Part shown: one piece after another, positions 52,601-64,000 of the stretch
How the letters are laid out: every line of letters starts with the position of its first letter
How positions within the stretch are numbered: the stretch's first letter is position 1
NCBI GenBank assembly: GCA_013399695.1
Contig: VXAU01001099.1
Span: forward strand, 1,054,001 to 1,118,000
Length of the DNA: 64,000 nucleotides
Reading direction: 5' to 3'
DNA from: Formicarius rufipectus
Lineage: Eukaryota; Chordata; Aves; Passeriformes; Formicariidae
Notes under the pieces: generated by a model
What the model was told of the DNA's origin: nothing
The model's database searches: none
What the model saw: the letters and a program-made list of their open reading frames with translations, nothing else
Made by a program: the position numbers and the translations under genes

Positions 52601-55600
52601 TTTCAGTATTCTCCTAGTAGCCTTGGAGATCAGACTTAGGTCTCCACTTGTGTATAGAGGTGCTTCTGTACTTTGACTGCAAAACAAGCAGCAGATTTGC
52701 CTCTGCCATCAAAAAGAGAACTCTTCTCTCTTAAAAACATGTGACAAGCTCCCAAACCTTGGAAATAAAACTTGACACCTAAAAATAAAGCATCCTTGTT
52801 TAACAGCAGGGATAATAAAAGAATAAATTGCATAACATAGTGATAAACAGTTATAGGTAATTAAATCATGAAGACTGATGCAATCGAAGCAAACCAGAAA
52901 TTTAAAAATCATAATTGGGAGCCCAGAATAGAAGAGGCAGTAGCAGGAGATGGTGAAAGACAATCTAGAAGTCAAGAGGAGAAAGTCTTTCACTGGAGCA
53001 TGAGGAAAAGATAGTAAAAGAAGAAACCAATGTGCCAAAAAAGAATCAGATGTTCTGATTTCTTCAAAGTCTTTTGTGGTAGTTTTCAAACTGGTATGAT
53101 GAATGCCAATCAGATGTGGGCACCTAATTCAATTTATCTTTCTTGAAAGGTCCCTAAATGCAAATCTATTCAAATTAAGATCCAGAAAAAGAGGTGGTGG
53201 GAGCTGGAAGAAGAAACACAAAAGCTTAAAAAGATTGATATTTCTTTTCACTCTTCTGTATGATGAATTGAATTTCTGCTAGTAACTAGGCACTTTTGCA
53301 GATGCTTATTTAATGTCATGCAGGGGAGAGGCAGTAGGTGTGGGCAAGGGCGGTGAGTCATGCCTTTCTCAAGAGAGAACCTGCTGTGATGTTCATAATG
53401 CACTGAATGAAGTTCAGAAATATGAAAGTTTCTTTTCCTCTTTTACCTACACCTTTTGTTTTCTCATGTCTGACAGACACACAAATTCATGACAGCTTTT
53501 TAATACTCATCTGGGCCATTGATAATTGGGCCTGAATACAAGTCTATTCCTGAAAGATTATAAAGTTTTTCTCACTTTTGCATAAACACAGTAAAAATGC
53601 ATTGTCTTATGTGTAGTTGCCTGCTGCAAGAACTCTCTGCAGAGAACTAGAAGCTTGGCCACCTGTCCCAGCAGCAGTCCAAACTAGCTGTGACATATGT
53701 TGTAGCAGTCTCCAGATTTAAAGATGTGAGGCAGTTGTCTGGCTGTTTCTCTACTGAAACATGCTTTTCTGTTGATCTCAATAAAACCCAGGCTGTTTGG
53801 GATTTAAATCAGGTTTACATGTAACACCACAATGCTCTGTCATTGTAAGGCTGGAAATTGTCTGAAGACATTGCCATCTGGTGTGTAGAAAATAGGAGAT
53901 TTTGATGTTTGGGGGAAAAAAAGCTCTGGCAGACTTATGGAAGAGGTGTGATTTGTTTCTCTTCCTTATAATAATTTGTAAGCATATTCAAATGTAATTT
54001 GTAAGGTTCAAATTGAAGTTACATAAGCAAGGGGGAAGAGAGCGTTGGCAACAGTAATGAAAGACCTCACTTTAGAGATCCTACTGAGCATTCCTTGTGA
54101 ATATTAGACATCATTAAAATTAAAAAGGAAAGCTTCAATCTAGGGTGTGTTACAGGAACACCACCAGGCCTTAAGTTTCACTTTCTCCCTTATTTATTTT
54201 ATTTCTCTGTGAAGCAGTTGTCCATGCAAAACATGACAGTTAATTGCACCCCTCTGTTTCCCTCTGACAAATAAAGCACAAGTAATGCCAGGAAGGATTA
54301 ACCTGTTTGCTTTTGGTTTACAAGGAATTAAAGTGTGTGTGCAGTAAATTTTCCTGTAAAGGTCTTTCCTAAAGCTGTAGACTGGGGAAACAATATTAGT
54401 GGCTAACACTGTGGGTGCAGAGCTCAGTTCAACAACCTTTAAATAAATGTCCAATGTTTTTCCCTCCAGATGGGCTTTAATGGAGATATGTCTGTGTGGG
54501 CTTCAGCAGGCTGATGTGGCACTCTGCCCATGCACCCTGCCAGCCAAACACCTCCACAGGCAGTCCAACAGCCCCATGTGGATTCATTAGCTGAGTCCAG
54601 TACTTCACCAGCCACAGTTTCCACCAATTCCAGGTCAGAACCTGTTTACACTTGCCCTGCTCTGAGTGCAAGCAGCACTGAGTCTAACCTGGCCTGGGTA
54701 CTGGGAGCCTCTTCGTCCAAGCAAAGCAGGATCAGTTCCAGCAAAGGGATATTCTGAAAATGCTATAGTGGACAGTTCTGCCAGGAAAGTGGAAGCCCAT
54801 CTGCCCTATGTGGGGTCACCAGCAGGAAAATTCCCAGAGAAAGGGGGATTAGAGGTGTCAGGGGCAACTCAAAGTCAAAAGCTTGACAGCTCAAAAATTA
54901 TCAAAACTCATTTTTTAAGTGACAGGGGTCAAAAAGAGGGATGAATGTGAATTGAGGATATGGGGTATGTAAATAAAATGCTTGAGCTGTAAATGAGGCA
55001 GTACTGTGCAAAAACCTGCATTCCACTTCTACAGGAATAACCACAGACGTGCCTGATGAAGGTAGCACCATAGGGTGATTGCTAGTGCTTTAGATTTCCT
55101 ATGGAAAAGTGAGAATCGGTGCAAAAAAAAGTATTACATGTATTTTCTTGAAGAAAAATTCAGAAAGGATACACAAATACTACAGGTCTAACCTGTAGCT
55201 ATCTAGATATCTATCCATAGATAACAGGAGTATGGGAAAATACACCAGGCAAAATATCATGTGCTTGTTCTTTTCTAGCACTCTGGCTGTGTAATTATGC
55301 GTGCTCAAGAATTCCTTCCTTACTTTGAAAATAAAGATTAGTCTTTAGCCTTAGACTGTTGTCAATTACTGTTATCAAAAACTTCAATAAGGGATAAAAG
55401 AAAAGAGAAAAAGAAATTCTGGAGCACACTTGTATAATGAGCGCAGAGACTGAAGGACCCAGCAACAGCTTGAAAGGAAAAAGCACTACAGGTGTAGTAT
55501 TTAATGGAGTGTTAATTGTGTGGTGGCTAAAAATAAATAGGCAGCACAGAGGTTGTTTTTTGGGTGAGTGGTTGATTGCAAATGCTAAGCTCTCCAATTA

Positions 55601-55975
55601 GAATTAAAAATTATGAGCTCACTTGCCTGTGCCCTGGCTTGTTTTAAGAGTTAAATGGACTTCTCTGTGCAAACTCTTATCAAACACATATTGAGCAGGA
55701 TAAGAGGCCACAGGCTGTGGTTTCTGGTAGTTTACCTACAATTTACTGCAGTGCTTATGAATATGAACCACTCCAGATTCTCTAAACCTCATAACTTATA
55801 TTCAACATGAATTGAACTTCTGTTAAATGACAAGTTGAATTATTTCAAGCAGAAAGGTAAAAGCCCTTTAATTAATTAAATAATTGACTTATTAACACTT
55901 TAATTGTTAACTATAATCCCTGTTATAATGACCATCAATAGACAGGAAATTCTTTTTAGTGTTAGAGAAGAGCTT
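49695..55975. other. Non-coding DNA, no gene recognised
   Basis: Nothing beyond small motifs is supported: a single octamer ATGCAAAT at 51151-51158, a hairpin at 55180-55198 listed separately, and a palindromic TTTAATTAATTAAA near 55867-55880. The part 54470-54870 is somewhat GC-richer and has overlapping open frames without recognisable motifs. Confidence 0.55.
55180..55198. repeat. Perfect 8-bp inverted repeat with 3-base loop
   Basis: CTACAGGT, CTA, ACCTGTAG forms a short hairpin. It is followed by CTATCTAGATATCTATCC, itself partly self-complementary. No function is evident. Confidence 0.5.
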
Positions 55976-56040
55976 TCACAGAATCCCAGGATCACAGAAT
56001 GCTTAGGGTTGGAAGGGACCTCTGGAGACCAGAAGGTCAG
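55976..56040 (-). mobile_element. Short CR1 LINE 3'-end fragment
   Basis: The plus strand reads CACAGAATCCCAGGATCACA, GAATGCTTAGGGTTGGAAGG and GACCTCTGGAGACC, which is the antisense of the extreme 3' end of CR1. The element is thus on the minus strand. Only about 65 bases are recognisable before the similarity stops. Confidence 0.85.
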
Positions 56041-56785
56041 AAATTTAACAGCAGATTTCTATAACTCACAGGAGGCACAAGACACTAAAGTTACTGCCTC
56101 ATTCATGTAACAAAGATTGTGTCAAGAAAATAAAATAGTACAATATTTATCTAGTCTCATGAAAGCTTTCATCAAAATATGAGGAAATGGCTATAAAGAA
56201 GATCATTCATCAAAAACTAAGAAGAGCTTTTATCTATACAATCCACTGAAGAAATATCAGGTTGCTGCATATTTGAATCAGACCAACAAAACACATCTAA
56301 GCCACTAAGGATTCAAAGGACAAGAACATTTCTTAATTATCTTTCACAGAGCTCTAGGGTCCCATTGGATAAAGCATTGGAGAAACTAGAATCTTCACAC
56401 CATCTCTTTTTCAGGAAGGGAGTTCCAGGTTGGGCTGAGACCCAACAGGTAAGAAATGATGTGTCCTTGTAAGCTGGGCACCTGGCAGGTATGACTTGCC
56501 CCCTCACTTAGACCACAGTGAGGCCCACGAAGCAGCTCCCACGCATCTTGGTTTGATCTGGAAGGATGCCAAGAGACAAGGGCAGGCTGGGAATCATACA
56601 TTTCTGCTCACCTGGATGACCAGACTGTCAGTCTCTTCCTTCAAGCCCTGCCAAGAAGTGGTGACTTAATATGATGGGCATGGCTTTCAACCCCTGAACA
56701 AGGTAAACGAGGTCTCTTACTGAAGGGGCAATTTGGGAAGGCAAGGTACATTAGTTTCTGGGAGATAAGTGCACCACCTCAGAAA
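56041..56785. other. Non-coding DNA, no gene recognised
   Basis: Moderately GC-rich from about 56400 to 56700, with no recognisable exon or repeat. Confidence 0.55.
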
Positions 56786-57907
56786 GCAAAGAAACTTTTT
56801 GCCTTTAAATTCACTGGCATGCACTAATTTGTGCTTGCCATGTAAACCCCTTCCCAGAAGCCACTTGCTGGTGCTGCTGCTTCTGCCTCTCACCCTGACG
56901 GCACTTTTCCAGTGCTTTGCATCAAACAAATTACAAATCTCACTGAAGGGATGACTGGGCTTTTTTCAGGTTCAGAGCCCAAAACACGTTCGGTGTGCCT
57001 GCCCATGGGAGCATGCTGCTCCTATAATGGCAGTGCAACACTTCTGGCAGCCTATGGGTGACTCACTAACTGCATGGCTCCAGGAATAACAAGATTCTTT
57101 GTAACTATCAAGTTTCTTAGTATATAAAAACGTATTTGGGAAACTGTGTGTAACTAACTGTCCCATTACCCATATACTAGTCATATGGAATAGTGACTGT
57201 TATAGTATTGAGCAAATTCAAGGGTATGGAAGCTTTACATTCAAACAGGCACACATTGCTTATTTGCTTAAATCTTTCCTCTAACTTTGAGAGCTTCCAT
57301 AGGATGTCTGAGTTTTATAAGCCTTCTTCTGACTTGCTTTTACACTGGAGAAATTGGCCATGACTACACCAGGCAAGCCTAGACTTGATGTAAGGTGGAC
57401 AAGGATTGCTTAGAGATGAGAGAGTGATTTGATCCCTTCAACAATGCCCTTCACTGCATCCTTCAGAATATAACAAAGAGGATCCAGAGACTTCACAGTT
57501 TCAGAGTCTATATTTTTTCCTAAAATACTTCCAGTCTATTTACTTAATTCTAATGTCAGTAAGGCTCATATCATCAAATTAGTTTTATTAACCCTTCTCT
57601 ATGGAATCCCCTGTGTATATTAAAGTGCATTCAAGAGGTTTTGCATTGTCAACCGTGTTACTTCTGTCGATTTTTTTCTGATATATGTGAGTTTATATAA
57701 AATTTTCCCAGTGTACAATAACCTTTTTAATTGGTAATGCATAGTGCATAAAGCAAAGTGGTTTAATTTATGAAAAAAACAATCTATCATGGCTCTTTTA
57801 ATTGCTTTTGTTATTTATATACTGAAATATTATCCATTAATCATTTGTGTCTCATCTGTATCCATTAAAACATTGGGTTGAAAAACCAAGAAGAAAACAT
57901 TTGAAAA
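56786..57907 (+). repeat. First copy of a 1.1-kb near-identical duplicated block
   Basis: This block recurs at 58235-59358. By eye the copies agree throughout apart from one spot: ACTCACTAACTGCATGG here (about 57060-57076) against ACTCACTACCTGTGCATGG in the other, a small change that adds two bases. The copy stops at a single N (57908). The block has no recognisable exon. Its last 350 bases are very AT-rich. The duplication is most likely an unmerged contig overlap. Confidence 0.93.
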
Positions 57908-57908
57908 N
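57908..57908. other. Single N, contig junction
   Basis: One unresolved base lies exactly where the first 1.1-kb copy ends and different sequence begins, which suggests a join made by the assembler. Confidence 0.8.
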
Positions 57909-58233
57909 AAATTAGTTTAAAGTTTATATAGCAAATACAAATTGGTTAAAATACAACTTTCATATTTATTTTTATATATCATGTATATTTTATTATTTTA
58001 GATATATGAATTGGTCAAAAGAACGACTATCCTCTCTTTATAGCTATTGTACCTATTGAATGCCATATATATGTTCCTGATTTGCTAAGGTTATTCAGCA
58101 TTCAGATTATCATACAATCAAAGATATCTTGTCAAACTTGAATTGAAACACAATTTTCAACAAAATATGTTTCTAATATAAAGAAACCCTGATATTTTTG
58201 AGGCTTTTATTTTTCAAAAAACAAATTATACCA
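57909..58233 (+). other. AT-rich contig piece, probably misplaced
   Basis: This 325-base piece is bounded by single Ns on both sides. Its last 46 bases (58188-58233) are identical to the 46 bases after the N-gap (59556-59601). It therefore appears to belong directly upstream of 59556. No gene is visible in it. Confidence 0.8.
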
Positions 58234-58234
58234 N
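58234..58234. other. Single N, contig junction
   Basis: One unresolved base marks the start of the second 1.1-kb copy and so another probable assembler join. Confidence 0.8.
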
Positions 58235-59358
58235 GCAAAGAAACTTTTTGCCTTTAAATTCACTGGCATGCACTAATTTGTGCTTGCCATGTAAACCCCT
58301 TCCCAGAAGCCACTTGCTGGTGCTGCTGCTTCTGCCTCTCACCCTGACGGCACTTTTCCAGTGCTTTGCATCAAACAAATTACAAATCTCACTGAAGGGA
58401 TGACTGGGCTTTTTTCAGGTTCAGAGCCCAAAACACGTTCGGTGTGCCTGCCCATGGGAGCATGCTGCTCCTATAATGGCAGTGCAACACTTCTGGCAGC
58501 CTATGGGTGACTCACTACCTGTGCATGGCTCCAGGAATAACAAGATTCTTTGTAACTATCAAGTTTCTTAGTATATAAAAACGTATTTGGGAAACTGTGT
58601 GTAACTAACTGTCCCATTACCCATATACTAGTCATATGGAATAGTGACTGTTATAGTATTGAGCAAATTCAAGGGTATGGAAGCTTTACATTCAAACAGG
58701 CACACATTGCTTATTTGCTTAAATCTTTCCTCTAACTTTGAGAGCTTCCATAGGATGTCTGAGTTTTATAAGCCTTCTTCTGACTTGCTTTTACACTGGA
58801 GAAATTGGCCATGACTACACCAGGCAAGCCTAGACTTGATGTAAGGTGGACAAGGATTGCTTAGAGATGAGAGAGTGATTTGATCCCTTCAACAATGCCC
58901 TTCACTGCATCCTTCAGAATATAACAAAGAGGATCCAGAGACTTCACAGTTTCAGAGTCTATATTTTTTCCTAAAATACTTCCAGTCTATTTACTTAATT
59001 CTAATGTCAGTAAGGCTCATATCATCAAATTAGTTTTATTAACCCTTCTCTATGGAATCCCCTGTGTATATTAAAGTGCATTCAAGAGGTTTTGCATTGT
59101 CAACCGTGTTACTTCTGTCGATTTTTTTCTGATATATGTGAGTTTATATAAAATTTTCCCAGTGTACAATAACCTTTTTAATTGGTAATGCATAGTGCAT
59201 AAAGCAAAGTGGTTTAATTTATGAAAAAAACAATCTATCATGGCTCTTTTAATTGCTTTTGTTATTTATATACTGAAATATTATCCATTAATCATTTGTG
59301 TCTCATCTGTATCCATTAAAACATTGGGTTGAAAAACCAAGAAGAAAACATTTGAAAA
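58235..59358 (+). repeat. Second copy of the 1.1-kb duplicated block
   Basis: Near-identical to 56786-57907 as described there. Unlike the first copy it runs on without a break into 59359-59514, which shows what sequence really follows the block. Confidence 0.93.
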
Positions 59359-59514
59359 AAATGTTTATTATGTTAGATGCAATCCAAAAATAAGACAATA
59401 ATATGGCATCTATCTAAAAATTAGGTATTCTTATTACAAAATCATGTATGTAAATTTGTAAATAATAATATAATGTATGCAATATAAAATAAAGAAAAAG
59501 TTATAATTTAAACT
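59359..59514 (+). other. AT-rich continuation before the gap
   Basis: About 156 bases of very AT-rich sequence follow the second copy and end at the N-gap. It is not repeated elsewhere in the window. Low complexity here probably caused the assembly to break. Confidence 0.7.
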
Positions 59515-59555
59515 NNNNNNNNNNNNNNNNNNNNNNNNNNNNNNNNNNNNNNNNN
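59515..59555. other. Assembly gap of 41 Ns
   Basis: A run of unknown bases. The sequence after it repeats the last 46 bases of the contig piece that ends at 58233. Confidence 1.
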
Positions 59556-59601
59556 CCTGATATTTTTGAGGCTTTTATTTTTCAAAAAACAAATTATACC
59601 A

Positions 59602-62600
59602 TTACTATGCACAGGTAATTTTAACATTTTTATGGGAGTTTTCCTGCATTTCTGAATGAAAAAATCTCAGATTTTTATGCTTCTTATGGAAGGGGATTTT
59701 TTTCCCAAACAGCTTCGAGAATGTGGAATAACAAATTGAAGCTGAGCTGAACAATTCTTAGTTTAACTGCTTTGTCCAGTGGTTTTGTATCTTATTATTT
59801 CCACTGATCAGTAGCTCACACACTGCAAAACACAAAGCTTTCCTTTAGAATTTTAAACCTATCTGCAGCTCCTAATCATAAAGTTCTTCCCAGAGTATTT
59901 CTCTGCATCTGGCATGGCAGTCAGTTGTGATGAAAAAAGGAAGTTTTTCAAACAGGATAATGAAAGATTAATATTGCAAGTGGGAATCAGAGTTGCAGTA
60001 GAAGAACTTGTTTTTGGCAGCCTGTATGATACAAACATGAAGAAGTAGCAACAACATCCTGTTTTCTTGTTGATGGAAGTATCTAACTCACTACCAACCT
60101 ATTGTCACTGATCATTTTCTTTTATCTTGATTTCAGCATCACCTGTCCATTGCATAGTAGAAGTTTATGATCCGCTTTTTAATCAGAATTTCTAAAGGGA
60201 GGGTAATAAGATATAAAATGCAAACTACTAATGATCTGTAGCATACCACAGGATGACCCACGTAAGCTGAATATTTAAAAACCAAACACTTACATGTTTC
60301 CATACACATAAATAAGGAAAAAAAGAAGATGGGATGAAATGGAAAAGTTAGTGGTAGTGGCAGCCTAAGGTGGAATTGGGGTTTAATTTATTTGCCTTTT
60401 ATTTTTTTCTGCTAATACTGGAAGACTTGTTCTTTAAAAAAAAAAAAAAAAGGAATAAAACCCCCTGATCTAAAAGATAACCCATGACAAAAATAAGCTG
60501 ACAGATACAAAGATTTCAGCCATGTACACATTTCAAAGTCTTCCTTTTAAAAATGTTTAAAAAGACATCAAACAAAGGCTGCACATATAATTCAAAAAGC
60601 CTGGAAACTTAACATCATTTGAAATTTCACAGAGGAAGGTCATTTTCATCTAAGACTTAAACCTACACTGCCAAAATCAGTGCAAGCCTTGTCCTCAAAT
60701 TAAAGGAAGAAGGCTTGCCCTATATCAAAGATATTTTACAATATATCCTCAATTACAAATTGGTTGTATCTATCACAGTATAAATAATGTTTTTGTTCTT
60801 CTGAGATCTAAAATTTGATATGCTGTATTACATGAATGACACAATAAATTTTTAGTTGTAAGAATTAATAATACCTTTTGCTAAACTTTTCATCCTTGAA
60901 GTAAGTTAATAATTAATCCTTAGAAGCAAAAGTTGTAGGGGTAAATACCTTTTTTTTCCAGAATATTTTACTACAAGGAGACAACTATTTCACTTAGGAA
61001 TGGCATTCTTGCTGGAACAGAGAGACATCCTTCTCAAGATAGTTGCAGTTGTCTCTCCCTTTGCATTCCGGAAAAGTTCTCCCTCTGATATGTGAGGACA
61101 GATAACATTCACAGACATGTTACAGGTCCACTTGGATTCTTTCCACTGCCTTGGCATTTTTGGGGGTACCTGTGTGTATCTTACTTAACAAGCCATTTGA
61201 AGGATGTGTTTTAAATAAATTATCTGTAAGTGCATTATCATCTTTATTTCAAGAATTTCTTGCTATATATCTTAATGTAGGGAAAGAGAATGTGATTCCC
61301 ATGTATAGTTCAAATTATGTTCATTCTTAATGAGGTGTGACTCATAAAATGAGATTAGTTTTTATTTCAGATAAATTAGGAATATTAGGAATAACCACTG
61401 ATTCAGGTGATCTTTGGAAAACATCCCTAATTGTTGGTATAGTTGCCAAGTGCATGAACAGAAATTAGTATTTGACTAGTACAGTCACATTTGAAAGTTG
61501 ATACTGTTTACATTCTAAAACAGAGACATTAAGGCTGAAAGTATTGACAGCCTGCCCAGATATTCAGAGGAATGTTGTCTTTGGTCCTGCATCTCTGACT
61601 GATGTGGTTGGCAGTTAGCTGACATAAAAGGGACTTTGCCATTATAAAATAAATTTGTTTCACCATATTGTTACTTTTTACTATGGTGTTCCTTTCTCTG
61701 TGAAATTATAAGAGTTATGTTAAATTAGGAAGTGCCTGGCCCTGAGCCTCCAGAGTGTAAATCTGTTGTCTAATTGATCATGACCACATTACATCTTTTC
61801 CAGTATGATTTTCTTTGTCTACATGAGGTTATAACAGCTGCTTAAAGGATATTAATGTGTTAACAAACATGATTTAAATCCTTTTCGTTCCTGTAGTCTG
61901 GAGAAGAAGAACAGTAGGATCAATAAAGGCAGTTGTCGTTTTCGCATTGCCACTTAGCCGTTATGGTTTGGTAATTCATCCATCAGATTTTGTACCAGGA
62001 ACTAAGAATTCATAAATATCGTCAGGTGAAATATTTCCAACCTACTGTTTATTCATCATAAAGAGAGCTTCAATGAGGAATACTCAGGCGAAGTTGACAA
62101 AAGCTTTAAAAAAATGAGAAAACCTTACCTAGTTCATTCTCAAAGTGTGCTTTGAGAGTAAAAGCATATGTACAAATACTTTTAAAATAACTTCCAATGT
62201 ATTCTGAAATATTTTGCTTTTTTTTTTTTTTTTCATTTCAATTCTTTGCTCCAAAACCAGCCAAATCTAATGATGTGCACACATTCCTCACATGGTGACT
62301 CCTTAGCCCTTGTGCTCCCACACTGTAGATGTGATGTGGCAGCTTTGCTGTGGTGATGAGAGGTCCCCACATCTGGCCAGTCCCCTGTCTTCACTCTTAG
62401 AGGTGGAAAGTGGGCAGGCAGCAGCTGCTGTCCCAAAGCATGAGCTGGAAGAACTCGTGCCCATGTTTGGGAAAAGTAATGCACTGCCTCGGGTACAAAC
62501 TGGTATGTGTCCAGCGTCTCTGTCTTGTCTGCAGGCAGTTCCTTTGCCAAGAATAGAGATTACTTGTGATAATAAATAGTTGTCTGCAGACTGGAGACCA

Positions 62601-63620
62601 CTCCAGTATAAATATTCCCTATTCTAGGCAGTTTGCACTTTTGGTTCATTTCCTTCCTTTACTTTGATACTTCTTTATCTCTTTGCTTCCCAAACTACCT
62701 ATGCAGCAGCAACAAGGCTGAAAAAGATCTGCCAGGCTTTAAAAGCAGAGAGGGTAAGGAGGATGGGAACCCCCTCTGCAGATATCAGTTTGTTGCATTT
62801 TATTAGATCTGCTTCCTGAAGGGAAAACCACATTAAAAAAGCATAGAATGGATTTTTGCTCTCCACTATAAAAATGCTCCCAGTACAAAAGGTCAGTTGT
62901 GGATGAGTTTCTATTATTTTTATATCAAGAAACACCTAGGTTTGAATTCAGCCTCTCAGGAAACAAGTAATTAACATGGACAAAAATGTGCTTTAGTTAT
63001 AGATAATGGTCCTCTCTTCCAAGAACTGAATTCATAGTCCACTAAAAAAAGAGTAGGGATTAGGTGGGCACTCCAGCATAGCTTGGCAGTTCCTAACACC
63101 GTGTTCTAAAGCAAAAGGAAAACCTGGTAAATGCCTGCTGTGCAGTCTGATAACAAATATGTACTGAGACACCTGATTTAGCACCAAACCTTTCTTGCCC
63201 TGCCATTCTCTGAGTTTACCCCGCTCTGAACCTGTGAATCCAAGGTTAGACATGGATTAAACGCAGTTGTAGGAAGGACAGTCCAGTCCTAGTTCATGCC
63301 TATACAGGGTGTTTGGGAGGTGACTACTCTCCTGTCCTGTGTTTTGAGGTTTGGTAGGGTCATGGGTGCCACTACAATACAAACTGGGGGTGGCAAAGAC
63401 TTTGGGATCACTGTGTTAGTTGTCACATCCCTTCTCATTTCTGACAAGGACTGCAAGAAAAGTGACAACTGTCCATGCTTGCAGAAGAAAGGCTTAAGTC
63501 AATGGTGGATACTGATTTCTACTAATCAATGATACAACTGTACTGAGTTCTACTCTAAAGACCAGGACCTTGTAACTGTTGGTCATTAAAAACACTTCCG
63601 TGTCAAAATGGGATGTTACT
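59602..63620. other. Non-coding DNA, no gene recognised
   Basis: No exon, RNA gene or repeat copy was recognised. Simple runs include A's at about 60437-60452 and T's at about 62218-62233. Opposite-strand open frames at 62233-62579 overlap and have no recognisable motif. Confidence 0.55.
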
Positions 63621-63690
63621 ACCAAAAAAACAAACAAACAAACAAAACAAAACCAACAATAAAACCCAACACCAATCAAAACCAACAACA
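63621..63690 (+). repeat. A/C-rich low-complexity tract (CAAA-type)
   Basis: The plus strand consists almost only of A and C with scattered T and no G, with CAAA and CAAAA units that grade into CCAACA and CCCAACA. It is the same type as 5063-5189 and the complement type of 18671-18777 and 25560-25780. Confidence 0.85.
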
Positions 63691-64000
63691 GTGAAAAATA
63701 TTTTCATAGTAAAAAGAAAAGTCCAGAAATAAGTCTGAAACATTCACAAACCTTTTTTTCCTGAATGCGGTCTTTGCTGACCAGATGCACAATAACATCT
63801 GTCTACAAACCACTCCCTGACCATTCCTTCAACCATCAATTAGACCTGCAGCCTATACTGTCAAGGTGTCCCTGCCTTCTGAATGAGCCAACAAGAGCAA
63901 ATCCAATGTCATGTTCCCTTTGTGAGGCTTACATTGCCCCTTTGGATGCTGGTAAATGAGTTTTTCATTGTTTGAAAAACAACCTGCAAGACAATCAGGT
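63691..64000. other. Non-coding DNA, no gene recognised
   Basis: The last 310 bases show no recognisable feature. An open frame at 63765-63959 has no motif I can name. Confidence 0.55.

Noticed and set aside
56786..59358. A genuine recent segmental duplication
   Set aside because: N-marked joins and the second, 46-base overlap across the gap are better explained by contig overlaps placed in the wrong order.
1..64000. CRISPR array, operon structure or bacterial genes
   Set aside because: No regularly spaced direct repeats, no dense coding and clear avian retroelements; the window is vertebrate nuclear DNA.

Overview
This window looks like bird nuclear DNA, AT-rich and almost wholly non-coding. 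The host assignment rests on retroelements recognised by eye: CR1 LINE fragments with typical avian 3' ends (for example 17435-17745, 38110-38333, 49393-49694), an ERVL-type LTR of a kind common in avian genomes (about 4538-5053), and a truncated betaretrovirus-like (ERVK-type) provirus on the minus strand (28084-28961). No host protein-coding gene, rRNA or tRNA could be recognised. Open frames are short, without family signatures, and about as long as chance allows in 64 kb. One weak candidate exon (46922-47069, +) has splice-like edges and is listed with low confidence.

Layout. 1-4537: plain AT-rich sequence. 4538-5189: an ERVL-like LTR followed 13 bp later by an A/C-only-type tract. 5190-18670: mostly unique sequence with three CR1 remnants and a double octamer at 13567-13583. 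18671-25780: two long C-free (G/T) tracts separated by unique sequence with small repeats and a hairpin. 26160-26390: a small GC-rich island. 28084-28961: the ERVK-like remnant, with LTR, Lys-type primer-binding site, leader and a matrix-like gag fragment, then truncation. 28962-55975: mostly unique sequence with a 38-bp perfect tandem duplication, two CR1 3' ends and faint traces of older repeats. 55976-59601: a short CR1 piece, then a clear assembly problem. 59602-64000: unique sequence with one more A/C-rich tract.

The most checkable observation concerns the assembly. The 1.1-kb block 56786-57907 recurs at 58235-59358 with one small difference, the joins are marked by single Ns (57908, 58234) and a 41-N gap (59515-59555), and the last 46 bases before the second N recur right after the gap. 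Exchanging the two middle pieces turns both repeats into ordinary contig-end overlaps, so the apparent tandem duplication is probably false.

No genes here work together as a pathway, and I found no convincing undescribed biological system. The remaining points of interest are strand-skewed low-complexity tracts, retroelement remnants and a few short symmetric motifs.
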